In this document: positions 7,380-15,988 of the stretch, one piece after another
Layout: the number at the start of each line of letters is the position of its first letter
Position numbering within the stretch: position 1 is the first letter of the stretch
NCBI RefSeq assembly: GCF_001015195.1
Contig: NZ_LDES01000122.1
Span: 1-33,381, forward strand
Source of the DNA: Sphingomonas sp. Y57
GTDB lineage: Bacteria; Pseudomonadota; Alphaproteobacteria; Sphingomonadales; Sphingomonadaceae
Length of the DNA stretch: 33,381 bases
Direction of reading: 5' to 3'
Notes under the pieces: model-generated
Seen by the model: the letters and a program-made list of their open reading frames with translations, nothing else
The model's database searches: none
What the model was told of the DNA's origin: nothing
Made by a program: the position numbers and the translations under genes

Positions 7380-8555
7380 CTATTTTTGCGCACCCCAGAC
7401 GTACCACGCACCAGCGCCGCCGAAATCGCCGCCCTGGAACACCTTGGTCCGTTCGGCCTCGGCTGCATCGAACACGCTGGTCTGCACGCCCTCGAACGCC
7501 TTCGCCGGGTCGAAGCCGGTTTCGCGGGCGATGTCAGCCGGCACGATCTCGTGGCTGGCGCCCCAGTAGGGCTCGTTGTTGTTGCGCGTGTCCCAGTCCA
7601 GCATGAACGCATCGAACGCCTCGAGCGCGCGATAAGGCGGCGTTTCCGCATGGATGATGACCCCGCCCGGCGACAGCAGCCGATAGGCTTCGCGCATGAT
7701 GTTGCGCATCGCCTTGTGGCTCGTTTCGTGCACCAGGATGTGCGTCACGATCAGATCGAACGACCCATCCTCGAACGTCGTCGCCTCGGCGTTCTGCTGG
7801 CTGAAGTGGACTTTCTTGCCGAGGCTTTCGGCACGGGCATGCGCGTACCGCAGCACTGGAGCGCCAACGTCGATGGCGTAGATCTCGGCTTCCGGAAAGG
7901 CATCGCAATAAGGCAGCGTCGAATGGCCCACCGTGCATCCCATATCCAGGATGCGCTTCGGCGCGAGATCCGGAAACTTCTCCTTGAGAAAGGCGATGGT
8001 CGTATCGCCGATGTCCGAGTTGAACGGGCCCATGCGCCCCATCGCGTAGAGATAGACCGCGCGGTCATAGACTGCGCCGTTGGCGACGTCGTCCTCTACA
8101 AAGTCGGTGTGATAGCCGCCCGGCATGCAATGGATGTCCACCATCCGGTGATAGCGGGGAATCTCGATGTCCGGATTAAGCGTCAGCGTTCCGCCGACCT
8201 GCGAGGTGCCCTTGCTCACATCGATCAGTGTGTCGAGCGAACGCTCCACCGGCAGCTGCGCAGCCTTCCACATCATCTCCTGGCTGTTACGCTGCAACGC
8301 CGACCAGAAGCAGAAATAGGGCTCATCGGCCATGGCCTTCCGGATTTCATGGTAGTTTCCGGGAGTCTTGCCGGTCGCGGCAGCATAACGCTTTTCCGCA
8401 CGAACCTGGTAAGCGAGCCGGTTGCCCGGCGCCACCTTGCTTGCAAGATGAAGTTTGAGAGACTTCACGAACTCCTGCCGCGATGCTTCATCCGACGCCA
8501 CCTTCGGCAGCATCGCATGGGCATATTGGGACTTCAGATCGATTGCCGCTTCCAT
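7380..8555 (-). CDS. Class I SAM-dependent methyltransferase, substrate unknown
   Basis: A 391-residue protein. The C-terminal half is a Rossmann methyltransferase: motif I reads RILDMGCTVGHSTLPY, the acidic end of strand 2 is IYAIDVGAPVLRYA, motif IV is GSFDLIVTHILVHE, and LLSPGGVIIHAE follows. The N-terminal 190 residues are not a domain I recognise and may bind the substrate. ATG at 8555 has AAGGA 7 bases upstream. It sits in the same direction as the TonB receptor, about 370 bases downstream of it, and ahead of the small gene at 6987. Its place in a cluster with an oxidase and a cupin suggests O- or C-methylation of a small organic compound, which is inference. Confidence 0.88.
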   Translation of the reverse strand: MEAAIDLKSQYAHAMLPKVASDEASRQEFVKSLKLHLASKVAPGNRLAYQVRAEKRYAAATGKTPGNYHEIRKAMADEPYFCFWSALQRNSQEMMWKAAQLPVERSLDTLIDVSKGTSQVGGTLTLNPDIEIPRYHRMVDIHCMPGGYHTDFVEDDVANGAVYDRAVYLYAMGRMGPFNSDIGDTTIAFLKEKFPDLAPKRILDMGCTVGHSTLPYCDAFPEAEIYAIDVGAPVLRYAHARAESLGKKVHFSQQNAEATTFEDGSFDLIVTHILVHETSHKAMRNIMREAYRLLSPGGVIIHAETPPYRALEAFDAFMLDWDTRNNNEPYWGASHEIVPADIARETGFDPAKAFEGVQTSVFDAAEAERTKVFQGGDFGGAGAWYVWGAQK

Positions 8556-8593
8556 AAGCCTTTCCTTTCAAACACGCCAAAGTCCATTCTCAT

Positions 8594-8926
8594 TCATCGA
8601 ACGCGGGTTTCAGCCGCTACCGTCGTGATCCGGCCGAATGGCGAGGCTCGGAAGATAGTCCGCGCCACAGTCAGAAGTTCCGAATCTCCCTGCGCGCAGG
8701 GAACCGATATTCCGGGCTGGGTGGGCAGAAACGGAGATGAGCCCGTCGCCCGGCATGAAGTCGTCGATGATGATCTGACGGTTGGGCTGGCCGATCGCGC
8801 CATAGCCGCGAATCCGCACCCCGGATTGAAGGGGAGTTCCATCAGCGGCGCCCTGTCGAGCGCCGCGTGATCGATCCCATGCACCTCAAGCGGGGAGCAG
8901 GTCACAGGAGCCAGCCCGACAGCCAT
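8594..8926 (-). pseudogene. Probable frameshifted gene remnant after the TonB receptor
   Basis: A minus-strand ATG at 8926 shares its A with the receptor's stop (TGATG), the usual sign of a coupled downstream gene. The first frame reads plausibly (MAVGLAPVTCSPLEVHGIDH ... APLMELPFNPG) and then turns to Ser/Arg/Thr-rich sequence. At that point another frame takes over with coding-like sequence (VRIRGYGAIGQPNRQIIIDDF, then MPGDGLISV) before it also decays by about 8680. Joining the two frames near 8820 would give one continuous protein. I do not recognise the family. The reading is a short, decayed or mis-sequenced gene; the whole 370-base gap has no other content. Confidence 0.4.
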
Positions 8927-11331
8927 CAGAACTTGACTTTAGCCTCGAGGCCCCAGCTACGGTCGGGCGCCCGGTACACCGCATGGGCTATCGGCAGAAT
9001 GACGACGGCCTCGCTGTTATACTTCTCGTTGAAGAGGTTCTTCGACCACAGCGCCAGTTCACAGCGGTCGTTCGCGATGCCGACGCGGGCATTGAACAGA
9101 TCGACCGGGTTGCGCTTCGTGTTGGCCAGGTTCCGCTGATCATACCACACCGAGCCCGTGCGCGAATAATCGCCACGCAGCAGGAAATTGAGTTCGTCGG
9201 TGATCGGCTGGGTCAACTGGAAGCCGGCGCTGAGGTTGTATTTGGCCGCGAAGGGTACACGGTTGCCGATGATGTCAGCGCGATCGATGGGATCCTGGCT
9301 ATCGATGTCGGTGATCTTCGTATCCGCCAGACCATATCCGCCGAAGACGGTGAGGGTATCCGTCACCCGCGCATTAATGTCGAACTCGAAGCCCTTGATA
9401 CGGGTCCGCTTGATCTGGGACACCGACTGGATACCGCCGGTCGGGAAGAACTCGAACTGCTGTGCGTTCTGCACCTTGGTGTAGAAGGCCGCACCGTTGA
9501 AACTGATCCGACGGTTGAACAGCTGCGATTTGAAGCCCAGCTCGAAGGAATCAGCGACTTCCTTCCCGTAGCTGTCCTGCACGAGAACGTTGGGAAGGCC
9601 GACGAGAAGCGTCGCCCGCGTGCCGATCGGGTTGAAGCCGCCCGACTTGAAGCTCCGACCGTAACCCACATAGACCGAACCGCTGCGCCCGGGGAACTTG
9701 TAGGTAAGGGTGGCCTTCGGCTGCAACTGCTTGAACGTCCGGCTGTCCCTACACTGATCCGCGGTGCGGCCCGTGGTCGCGACGCAGAGATTATACGTCG
9801 CCTGTGGAGCCCCGGTGGCGATCCCGAAGAAGGGATTGGCGATGTCCGGCGTGAGGGTTCGGATCGAGCGACGCTCAATGTCGTAGCGAAGAGCGCCCTG
9901 GAACTCGATGTCCTCAGTGATATCGAACTGGACGTTGCCGAACGGCGCGATGTTGCGGGCACGATAGAGATTATCGTCATAGTTCAGCGTGCCGTTGTTG
10001 GTCTCCGGGCCATCGATCCCGCGGGTCGGCAGGATGGAACCGCCTCCGATGAGGTTGCGCGTGATGGGCGGCACGATGGAGCTGAACGGTGGCACCAACC
10101 CGCCCGCACCGTTGGTCGGCAGCCGGCCGTTCAGGCCCTGCTCGGTCGTAAACCGGCGTTTGGACTTAAGGAAGAAGATGCCGGCCTGCCAGCGAAGACG
10201 CCCATCATCGTTGGAGCTGAGGCGCAATTCCTCAATGAACGCCCTGTTGGCGATCCTGAACTTCTGCGTGTTGTCGCCGAACAGGGCCAGGGTATCGATA
10301 CCGCCGAACACGGGGCTGACAAAGTTGTTGCTCCCGAAATTCCAGGCGGCATACGGATAGTTCTTGGCCTGATAGTTGTCGGTGATCATGTTATACGACG
10401 TCACGGAGGTCAGCTTGGCGAAGCCGAAATCGTGGTCGATCTTGAGCGACGTCGAGAATTTGTCCTGCCGGTTACGGCCGGGCACATCATTGGTATAGGG
10501 TAAGCTCGTGTCGTTGGTGTCGATCTTGGTGACAGGTACGCCGCCGATCGTCGTGCCGATGATCTGCGCATTATAGGCGATCGCGCCGCCCAGCAGCCGG
10601 CTGCCGTTGATGCGCAGATCGACGCTGGTGTTGTCACCAGCTTCCCAATCGAGGCGGAGGCGTCCCAGCTTCTCGTTGGAGCGCATCATGTTTTCGCCGG
10701 TGTTGATGTTCTTGTACGGACCATCCGTATCGTTGAACGCCACCGACGCGCGGAACCGAAGCTTGCCCGGGATGATCGCGCCGCTGACGCTGCCGTTCAT
10801 GCGGCTGGAGTTCCAGTTCCCGTAGCTGGCGGTAATTTGGCCTTCGAAATCGTCGGTGGGAGCCTTCGTCGTGATGACGATCGCGCCCGCCGATGCATTG
10901 CGCCCGTACAATGCACCCTGCGGGCCCTTGAGGACTTCGATCTGCTGGATGTCGAAAAGCTCGCCATTGAACTCGTTCTGGGTGGCGAGCTGCACGCCGT
11001 CGATCACGATGGCGACCGCGCCTTCAGACTGGCGAATCGAGGTCTGGCCGCGGATGTTGATGAAGAACTCGCCCGCATGGTTTGCGACCTGGAACGAAAC
11101 GTTCGGGGTCATGGCGAGAAAGTCCTGCGGCCGCGTGATGCCGGCCCGCTGGATTGCGACCGAATCGAAGACCTGGACGGCTACGGGGACCTGAGCGAAT
11201 GACTGATTGCGCTTGAGTCCGGTGACGATGATCTCGTTATCCGACGCGGGAGTTCCGGCCTGCTCCGCCAGAACCGGCACGGACAGCATCGCAATCGCCA
11301 AGGCGCCGATCGAAGATGTCAGCTTGAACAT
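8926..11331 (-). CDS. TonB-dependent outer membrane receptor
   Basis: An 801-residue receptor that would import a scarce or large substrate across the outer membrane using TonB energy. A signal peptide (residues 1-22, ending SVPVLA) is followed by a TonB-box-like EIIVTG at 33-38, then the plug domain with FINIRGQTSIRQSEGAVAIV, VIDGVQLATQNEF and IEVLKGPQGALYGRNASAG. The barrel ends with LEAKVKF, the terminal aromatic residue expected for BamA recognition. Sphingomonad receptors of this type without a siderophore context usually serve carbon sources. ATG at 11331 has AAGGGA 5 bases upstream. It is first in a minus-strand operon with the methyltransferase gene, and a TGTATGCA motif lies at its probable start site. 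Confidence 0.95.
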   Translation of the reverse strand: MFKLTSSIGALAIAMLSVPVLAEQAGTPASDNEIIVTGLKRNQSFAQVPVAVQVFDSVAIQRAGITRPQDFLAMTPNVSFQVANHAGEFFINIRGQTSIRQSEGAVAIVIDGVQLATQNEFNGELFDIQQIEVLKGPQGALYGRNASAGAIVITTKAPTDDFEGQITASYGNWNSSRMNGSVSGAIIPGKLRFRASVAFNDTDGPYKNINTGENMMRSNEKLGRLRLDWEAGDNTSVDLRINGSRLLGGAIAYNAQIIGTTIGGVPVTKIDTNDTSLPYTNDVPGRNRQDKFSTSLKIDHDFGFAKLTSVTSYNMITDNYQAKNYPYAAWNFGSNNFVSPVFGGIDTLALFGDNTQKFRIANRAFIEELRLSSNDDGRLRWQAGIFFLKSKRRFTTEQGLNGRLPTNGAGGLVPPFSSIVPPITRNLIGGGSILPTRGIDGPETNNGTLNYDDNLYRARNIAPFGNVQFDITEDIEFQGALRYDIERRSIRTLTPDIANPFFGIATGAPQATYNLCVATTGRTADQCRDSRTFKQLQPKATLTYKFPGRSGSVYVGYGRSFKSGGFNPIGTRATLLVGLPNVLVQDSYGKEVADSFELGFKSQLFNRRISFNGAAFYTKVQNAQQFEFFPTGGIQSVSQIKRTRIKGFEFDINARVTDTLTVFGGYGLADTKITDIDSQDPIDRADIIGNRVPFAAKYNLSAGFQLTQPITDELNFLLRGDYSRTGSVWYDQRNLANTKRNPVDLFNARVGIANDRCELALWSKNLFNEKYNSEAVVILPIAHAVYRAPDRSWGLEAKVKF

Positions 11332-11404
11332 CGAATTCCCTTCCCCTCTTCTTGCATCGCGGCGTCCCTAAGCTGCCGCGATCCGACATTGATGGCCTTC
11401 ATTT

Positions 11405-11444
11405 TTGTATGCATTATTGAATGACGGGCAGCAGGCCGTGTCAA
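11405..11444 (-). promoter_or_regulatory. Receptor promoter with TGTATGCA operator candidate
   Basis: On the minus strand a perfect TTGACA (11444-11439) is followed 17 bases later by TTCAAT (11421-11416), a good sigma-70-like pair. The 8-mer TGCATACA (11413-11406; TGTATGCA on the plus strand) lies where transcription should start. A repressor bound there would block initiation. The same 8-mer recurs at two other promoter regions of the cluster. Confidence 0.6.
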
Positions 11445-11838
11445 CAGGAATTTTTTGGCGGCGGGATCGGGTGGTCGGAAGGTCGGCCAGGCTCGGGCTG
11501 CATCAAAATAAACGGCTATATATCAGCATATTAATTGGATTATTAATCGGCCGTGCGCGCCATCATGCGCAGCAGGTGTCCGCCGCGGCGGTGCCAGGAT
11601 TCGGTTGGAGGGAAAAATCACGCACACCGCTCGCGCGGGCTGGCTCCAGCAGAGGAATGGGCTCCGAGGATCTCGCCCAAAGGAAGGGAAACCTATCGGA
11701 TCATCGGGAAATCCGCAACACACTGATCTGATCTATCTTATTGATATATCACTAATTTGTTGGAAGACTTCGCCCGAAGCCGTCACCTGCGCAACGGAGG
11801 GGCGAGGTTCCTAAAAAGGGGTGGCAATCGAACTTTTT

Positions 11839-11862
11839 TTGCATACAGTATTATATGTCAAC
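11839..11862 (+). promoter_or_regulatory. Operator candidate upstream of the cupin gene
   Basis: TTGCATACAG at 11839-11848 carries the same core as the receptor and oxidase promoters, in the other orientation. AT-rich hexamers that could be -10 boxes follow at once (TATTAT 11849-11854, TATATG 11852-11857). The cupin ATG is about 30 bases further on, after a strong AAGGAGGT ribosome binding site. Confidence 0.5.
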
Positions 11863-11876
11863 AAGGAGGTGGAATT

Positions 11877-12899
11877 ATGGATCATTCGAGACGGGACGAA
11901 CCCGGCTTTTATAATCTGCTCGGGTTGGGTCGCGCGCGGCTTGATGCGCCGGATGTGCTCGATGGCCTGACCGGTTCCCTGATGAGCGCAGACCCGCGTT
12001 CCGGATCCCGTACCTTCGTGCTCGACCTCCCACCCGGCTATCGGGGGCGGACGGATGCCAAGCTTGCCAGTCTCGAATTCTTCCTGCTTCGCGGCGACCT
12101 TTCGCTTAACGGCGAGAGGGTCGGAGCCTCGGGTTATGTGCATGTTCCGCAATTGTGCGGTGGCGGCGAACTTCATTCGGAGCGCGGCGCGCTGGCGCTG
12201 GCGTTCTGGAATCCGAACATGCCGGCCTTCCCCTTTCCCTATACGCGCAACCGCATCGTGAAGCCGTGGGAAGAGCAGTGGGTCAACAGCGTGCCGGGAT
12301 CACACGGCGCGATGCACAAGTCGCTCCGTAAGCCTGATCCGGTTCCGCACCCTACCGACGAGGGGTTCGACGGCGGCCCGGGTGGCTACCTGCGCTTCCA
12401 ATATCTCGAGCCGGGCCTGATCGCCACCGGCGAGCATGTCCATCATGAGTGTTTCGAGGAGATCATCCTGCTGCAGGGTGATTGCTTCCTGGTCAACGAG
12501 GGCCAGATGGGAATCGGCAGCGTGGTCGTCCACCCGCAGGAATGGTATCATGCGCCGTTCGCCTCGCGCAGCGGCGCGCTGATACTTGTCCACACCGACG
12601 CGCCGATGGGCTTCCCATGGCCACCCCGCCCCTATCCGGAGGCCGAGAGGCTGGCCGCCGCCTATATGGAAAGCGCCGCGTGGGACATTCCCACCGAGCA
12701 TGTCCCCTGGGATCAACACCCCCTTGCCCAGATGCAGGAAGCGTCGCCCGAATATCAGGCCTGGCGCAAGGCCGAGGGGCGCAACAAATGGGGCGACGAC
12801 GATGTCGGCGACAAGGTACCCTATATGCCCGGCAAGCAGGGCACTGCGTCGAACTTCCGTGGTAGCTGGACACGAAAGGAATGCGGATGCAACGGTTGA
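11877..12899 (+). CDS. Bicupin domain protein, possible metal-dependent oxygenase or isomerase
   Basis: A 340-residue protein with two cupin-like barrels. The second has a metal-binding motif: EHVHHECFEEIILLQG at about 186-201 gives H187, H189 and an acidic ligand, and H225 in EWYHAPF fits the motif 2 histidine. The first barrel (about 55-125, ASLEFFLLRGDLSLNG) lacks obvious ligands and is probably structural. There is no signal peptide. Bicupins of this build include dioxygenases, isomerases and lyases of small organic acids; the reaction here is unknown. ATG at 11877 is certain from its AAGGAGGT ribosome binding site. Its last 13 bases overlap the next gene, and an operator candidate precedes it. 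Confidence 0.85.
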   Translation: MDHSRRDEPGFYNLLGLGRARLDAPDVLDGLTGSLMSADPRSGSRTFVLDLPPGYRGRTDAKLASLEFFLLRGDLSLNGERVGASGYVHVPQLCGGGELHSERGALALAFWNPNMPAFPFPYTRNRIVKPWEEQWVNSVPGSHGAMHKSLRKPDPVPHPTDEGFDGGPGGYLRFQYLEPGLIATGEHVHHECFEEIILLQGDCFLVNEGQMGIGSVVVHPQEWYHAPFASRSGALILVHTDAPMGFPWPPRPYPEAERLAAAYMESAAWDIPTEHVPWDQHPLAQMQEASPEYQAWRKAEGRNKWGDDDVGDKVPYMPGKQGTASNFRGSWTRKECGCNG

Positions 12900-13411
12900 T
12901 CTGCTTTCTGCCATATACCCCTCGCGCGGATTCCGCTTCGAGGGGCTATGAGAAATGGCTTCAGGACGTCGATAATCCCTTCTTCAACAGTCGGCCCGCA
13001 GTCGCACATTATACGAACTGGCGCGTTGCCGGAGGTGCCACCGAGGCCTTCCCCTATACCCATTTCGACTTCCTGCTGATCGCATCCGGCAAGACGCCGG
13101 AGGATGTTTGGACCGATGGGCCACTGGCCGAATTCGCCGCCAATTGGGTCAAGCTCTGGGGCGTCGCGCCGGATGGCGATCCCGCACTGAACTACCAATG
13201 CTCGGTGGCTGAATATGTGTCGGGCGAGGCGGGCACCTTCTCGCCGCTGGTCGAGGTGTCCATGGACCTCTCGTCACCGGGGGAGCAATGGCGCATTACG
13301 CAGAACGTGGTCGGCCAGGCCCCGGCCGCCGGCTTTACGCGCCGCTTCGTGTCGGGATCGGGCGCGAACCGATCGACGATCGTCGGAGAACTGGTTGCCG
13401 CACCCGAATGA
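12887..13411 (+). CDS. Hypothetical protein translationally coupled to the bicupin
   Basis: A 174-residue cytosolic protein of no family I recognise. It has no signal peptide or membrane segment, several aromatic stretches (FPYTHFDFLLIASGKTPEDVW), and the composition of a compact alpha/beta protein; an EthD-like or dimeric-barrel fold is a guess. ATG at 12887 is preferred over 12881 because AAAGGA then stands 6 bases upstream. It starts inside the end of the cupin gene (13-base overlap), so the two are probably made together and may form a complex. A perfect 12-bp hairpin follows its stop. Confidence 0.8.
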   Translation: MQRLICFLPYTPRADSASRGYEKWLQDVDNPFFNSRPAVAHYTNWRVAGGATEAFPYTHFDFLLIASGKTPEDVWTDGPLAEFAANWVKLWGVAPDGDPALNYQCSVAEYVSGEAGTFSPLVEVSMDLSSPGEQWRITQNVVGQAPAAGFTRRFVSGSGANRSTIVGELVAAPE

Positions 13412-13436
13412 TGCCGGTGACGATGCCGTGAACGAA

Positions 13437-13465
13437 AACGGGCCCATGCTCATCATGGGCCCGTT
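13437..13465. terminator. Perfect 12-bp hairpin, likely bidirectional terminator
   Basis: AACGGGCCCATG and CATGGGCCCGTT form a perfect stem around CTCAT. It lies between two convergent transcripts (the gene ending at 13411 and the hydrolase gene ending at 13520). On the minus strand the stem runs into TTTTCGTT, so it works best for the hydrolase operon and probably serves both. Confidence 0.8.
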
Positions 13466-13519
13466 CCTGTTCCGGCGGGGAGATGCGGTGCGGGTGAAGC
13501 GAGCGAATGCGTCGGCGTT

Positions 13520-14320
13520 CTAGCGCTCCACCTCCGCGAAAAAGGCGGAGATGCCTGCGGCAAAACTATCCGGATCGAGATCGGGCTCGAAATTGGCGCC
13601 GCCAATGTCGAGGCGCCTGGCATCGGGCCGGATCTCGCAGGCCCGATCCAGATACGGCCTGAGCACGTCCTCCGGCGCGGCCATCAGCAGGATCGGACAG
13701 GTCAACCGCTGGAAGAAGCTGGTGAAATCCTGCCCCCATACGGCATTGTAGGATTGTACCCGGCCCCACCAGGCGCGGAGCATGTCCGCCATCTCGCGGT
13801 TGAAGAGCATCACATCGCCATGCGCTCCCAGAGCGCGCAGATATTCCCAGTTGTCGAGCAGATAGGACCCGCTCAGCGTCGGCGTAAAGGGTGCGCCAAA
13901 ATGTCTGGAGAACTCTACGCGCTCGTCCGGTGTCAACGGCACAGGGCCAACCAGCGTCACGCTCTTCGCCAGGGCGGGGTAGCGGGCGGCCATCTCCGCG
14001 GCGATGCAGGCGCCGGTATGATGGCCAACCAGATGCGCGCGTTGAATGCCCGCGGCCTGAAGCGCCTGAAACAGCCAGTCGACATACTGGCTCATCGGCG
14101 GCTTGCTGTCGACCGGAGGATCGAACGATCCGCCGAAGCCGGGCGTGTCGAACGCATAGCAACTCCATTTGCCGCCGATCCGTTCGAAGGTCTTCAGGTA
14201 CATCTGACCGGAGCTGGCGGTCTGATGGAAAAAGACGGCCGGGCCCCGCTCACCCGATACGGATCGGTAATGGATCTGTTCGCCGTCGAGCGTCTCAGCA
14301 TAGTTCTTGCGCACGCGCAT
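13520..14320 (-). CDS. Alpha/beta-hydrolase-fold protein with an atypical active site
   Basis: A 266-residue protein with a clear alpha/beta hydrolase fold: oxyanion region FFHQTASSGQMY, YAFDTPGFGGS, the nucleophile elbow LVGHHTGA and a late strand ILLMAAPEDVLRP. The elbow reads G99-H-H-T-G103, so histidine stands where Ser, Asp or Cys should be (position 101). The usual catalytic His near the C-terminus appears to be Asn243 (GGANFEP). The acid Asp218 is present. It may be a non-hydrolytic member such as a lyase or binding protein, or use other residues. ATG at 14320 has GGGAG 7 bases upstream. It follows the FAD oxidase gene by 56 bases in one operon. Confidence 0.88.
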   Translation of the reverse strand: MRVRKNYAETLDGEQIHYRSVSGERGPAVFFHQTASSGQMYLKTFERIGGKWSCYAFDTPGFGGSFDPPVDSKPPMSQYVDWLFQALQAAGIQRAHLVGHHTGACIAAEMAARYPALAKSVTLVGPVPLTPDERVEFSRHFGAPFTPTLSGSYLLDNWEYLRALGAHGDVMLFNREMADMLRAWWGRVQSYNAVWGQDFTSFFQRLTCPILLMAAPEDVLRPYLDRACEIRPDARRLDIGGANFEPDLDPDSFAAGISAFFAEVER

Positions 14321-14376
14321 ATGAGCTCTCCCAAAATGGCTGTTCCGTACGCTGGCGGAAAGCCGACGCGCGTTGA

Positions 14377-15966
14377 TCAGAGCCCCAGCGAGCCGGGATT
14401 CACCCGGCGGCCAGGGTCCACCACCGCCTTCACGCTCTTCAGGAGACCGGCGAGTGCTGCCTCGGCCATCATCTCCTGATAGGGATAATATTTGCCAATC
14501 TGCAGATGCAGAGCGCCAAGCGAATCGAAGAGATCGCGCAGTTCATCCCGTAATCCGAGAACGACCGCGCGCCGCTCCTCATCTGCCGGGATATCCCTCC
14601 ACTTTTCGGCAAATTCCGGTTCGATCAACGACAAGCGGAACGGCCCCAGTTCGTCGTGCCAGTAAAAGCTCGGTTCGATCACGAACTCCGGACCGGAGAA
14701 ACATGTCAGGTAGGATGTCTTGATGCCGTAGCGTTCCAGCACCGGTCCGCGATCAGCCAGGAATTTCTCCGTGGCTTCAGCCGCATGCTGGGCAACGGAA
14801 AGCGGGAAATATCCATGGATCGGCAGCCATATCTCACCTTCCGAGCCCAGCAGGATCGTCCGGACGCCGCCGAAGGGAGCATTGCGGAAGACGGTGGGAA
14901 TGCTGCTCACCATTTCCCGCCCGCCTTCTCCGGCACAGATTTCAGCGGCCAGATCGGCATGTTCCGCCGCAACGCCTTCGGTCAGTCCGTCCAGTGTCAT
15001 GTGCAGCGAATAGGGAACATCCTTCAATATCGTCTTGCCACCCAGCGCGACCTTCGCCGCGCGTTTCAGCCCCTTCAACCCACCCTTGCGCGCGATCTTT
15101 CCAACGATCGAGAGCCCTTCTTCAAAGGTGATGCCCTGCTTTTCGAAGCCAGCATTATAATAGGGATCGAACCCGTAGCATTCCGAGGCGATGCCAAGCC
15201 GCGCGATCTGCACCTGCGCGGAGAGCATCGCATCGAGTGTGTCGAATTTGTAGGACAGGTAGCCGGTGTGCCTCGGCGCCACCACCAGACGCAGCGCAGC
15301 GGCCGCCTTCACGCCCATCGCCCCGGTATCTGCGAGAAACAGGCCCGTCATGTCGGGCCCGAAATGGCGCCAGAACGGATTGCCGTGCCTATGCCCCCAG
15401 GACCCGGTGGTGACGGTGGTTCCATCGGCGAGAACGATCTTGAGGCCCAGGACGCTCTCCGCAGCAGTCCCGCCGGTACCCGATCCATGGAACAGGCTGT
15501 TCTGGGAAAGCGCGCCTCCGACCGTCGCATATGCACCTGACAGCGGACCCCAATAGGGGGTACGGAAGCCCAGGGGCAAAAGCGCCTCATAAAGCTTCTT
15601 CCAGGTGCATCCTGCTTCGACGATCACATACATGTCGTCGACATTGATCTCGATGATGCGGTCCATCCTTCGCATATCGATCAGCACGCTGCCCTTTTCC
15701 TCGGGCGTATATCCACTGGTGTAGGACATGCCGCCGCCCCGGGCGACGACCGCGTGACCGTGGCCGGTCACCGCCGCCACCGAGGCCGCCAGTTCATCGA
15801 TTGAACCGGGCCGGATCACCGCTTCCGCGATTTCGCCCGGCCGCCAGCTGAGATCGGTGGACAATGTGGCCCGCTCGCTTGCGCCCCGCAGGATGTTGTC
15901 GGAGCCCAGGATGGTCAGCAGCTGCCCCACGAGTTCGTCCCCGAGCGATCCCACCGAAGTCTGCAT
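14377..15966 (-). CDS. FAD-linked oxidase (PCMH/VAO-type flavoprotein)
   Basis: A 529-residue flavoprotein. The N-terminal part is the PCMH-type FAD domain: AVIRPGSIDELAASV, VVARGGGMSYTSGYTPEEKG, VEAGCTWKKLYEALLPLG and GGALSQNSLFHGSGTGGTAAE. The C-terminal half is the substrate-binding cap, ending with VDPGRRVNPGSLGL as in glycolate, D-lactate and aromatic alcohol oxidases and dehydrogenases. It would oxidise a hydroxy acid or alcohol; the substrate is unknown. ATG at 15966 is chosen because AGGGAG then stands 6 bases upstream; ATG at 15972 touches that site. The frame extends to 16137, but that part covers the promoter. It is first in an operon with the hydrolase-fold gene. Confidence 0.92.
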   Translation of the reverse strand: MQTSVGSLGDELVGQLLTILGSDNILRGASERATLSTDLSWRPGEIAEAVIRPGSIDELAASVAAVTGHGHAVVARGGGMSYTSGYTPEEKGSVLIDMRRMDRIIEINVDDMYVIVEAGCTWKKLYEALLPLGFRTPYWGPLSGAYATVGGALSQNSLFHGSGTGGTAAESVLGLKIVLADGTTVTTGSWGHRHGNPFWRHFGPDMTGLFLADTGAMGVKAAAALRLVVAPRHTGYLSYKFDTLDAMLSAQVQIARLGIASECYGFDPYYNAGFEKQGITFEEGLSIVGKIARKGGLKGLKRAAKVALGGKTILKDVPYSLHMTLDGLTEGVAAEHADLAAEICAGEGGREMVSSIPTVFRNAPFGGVRTILLGSEGEIWLPIHGYFPLSVAQHAAEATEKFLADRGPVLERYGIKTSYLTCFSGPEFVIEPSFYWHDELGPFRLSLIEPEFAEKWRDIPADEERRAVVLGLRDELRDLFDSLGALHLQIGKYYPYQEMMAEAALAGLLKSVKAVVDPGRRVNPGSLGL

Positions 15967-15988
15967 TGCCATCTCCCTAGCTTCGAAA

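Larger units (their letters stand above)
11332..11876. other. Divergent regulatory region between receptor and cupin genes
   Basis: This 545-base gap separates the receptor (minus) and cupin (plus) genes. It is clearly richer in A+T than its surroundings, especially 11500-11560 and 11720-11870. It holds the receptor promoter and one TGTATGCA motif on the left, and a second motif in front of the cupin gene on the right. The short open frames within it have neither good start sites nor family-like sequence. I see no gene. Confidence 0.6.

Noticed and set aside
7065-8870. 601-codon plus-strand frame opposite the methyltransferase
   Set aside because: The minus strand carries a clear Rossmann methyltransferase; the plus frame has no recognisable domain.
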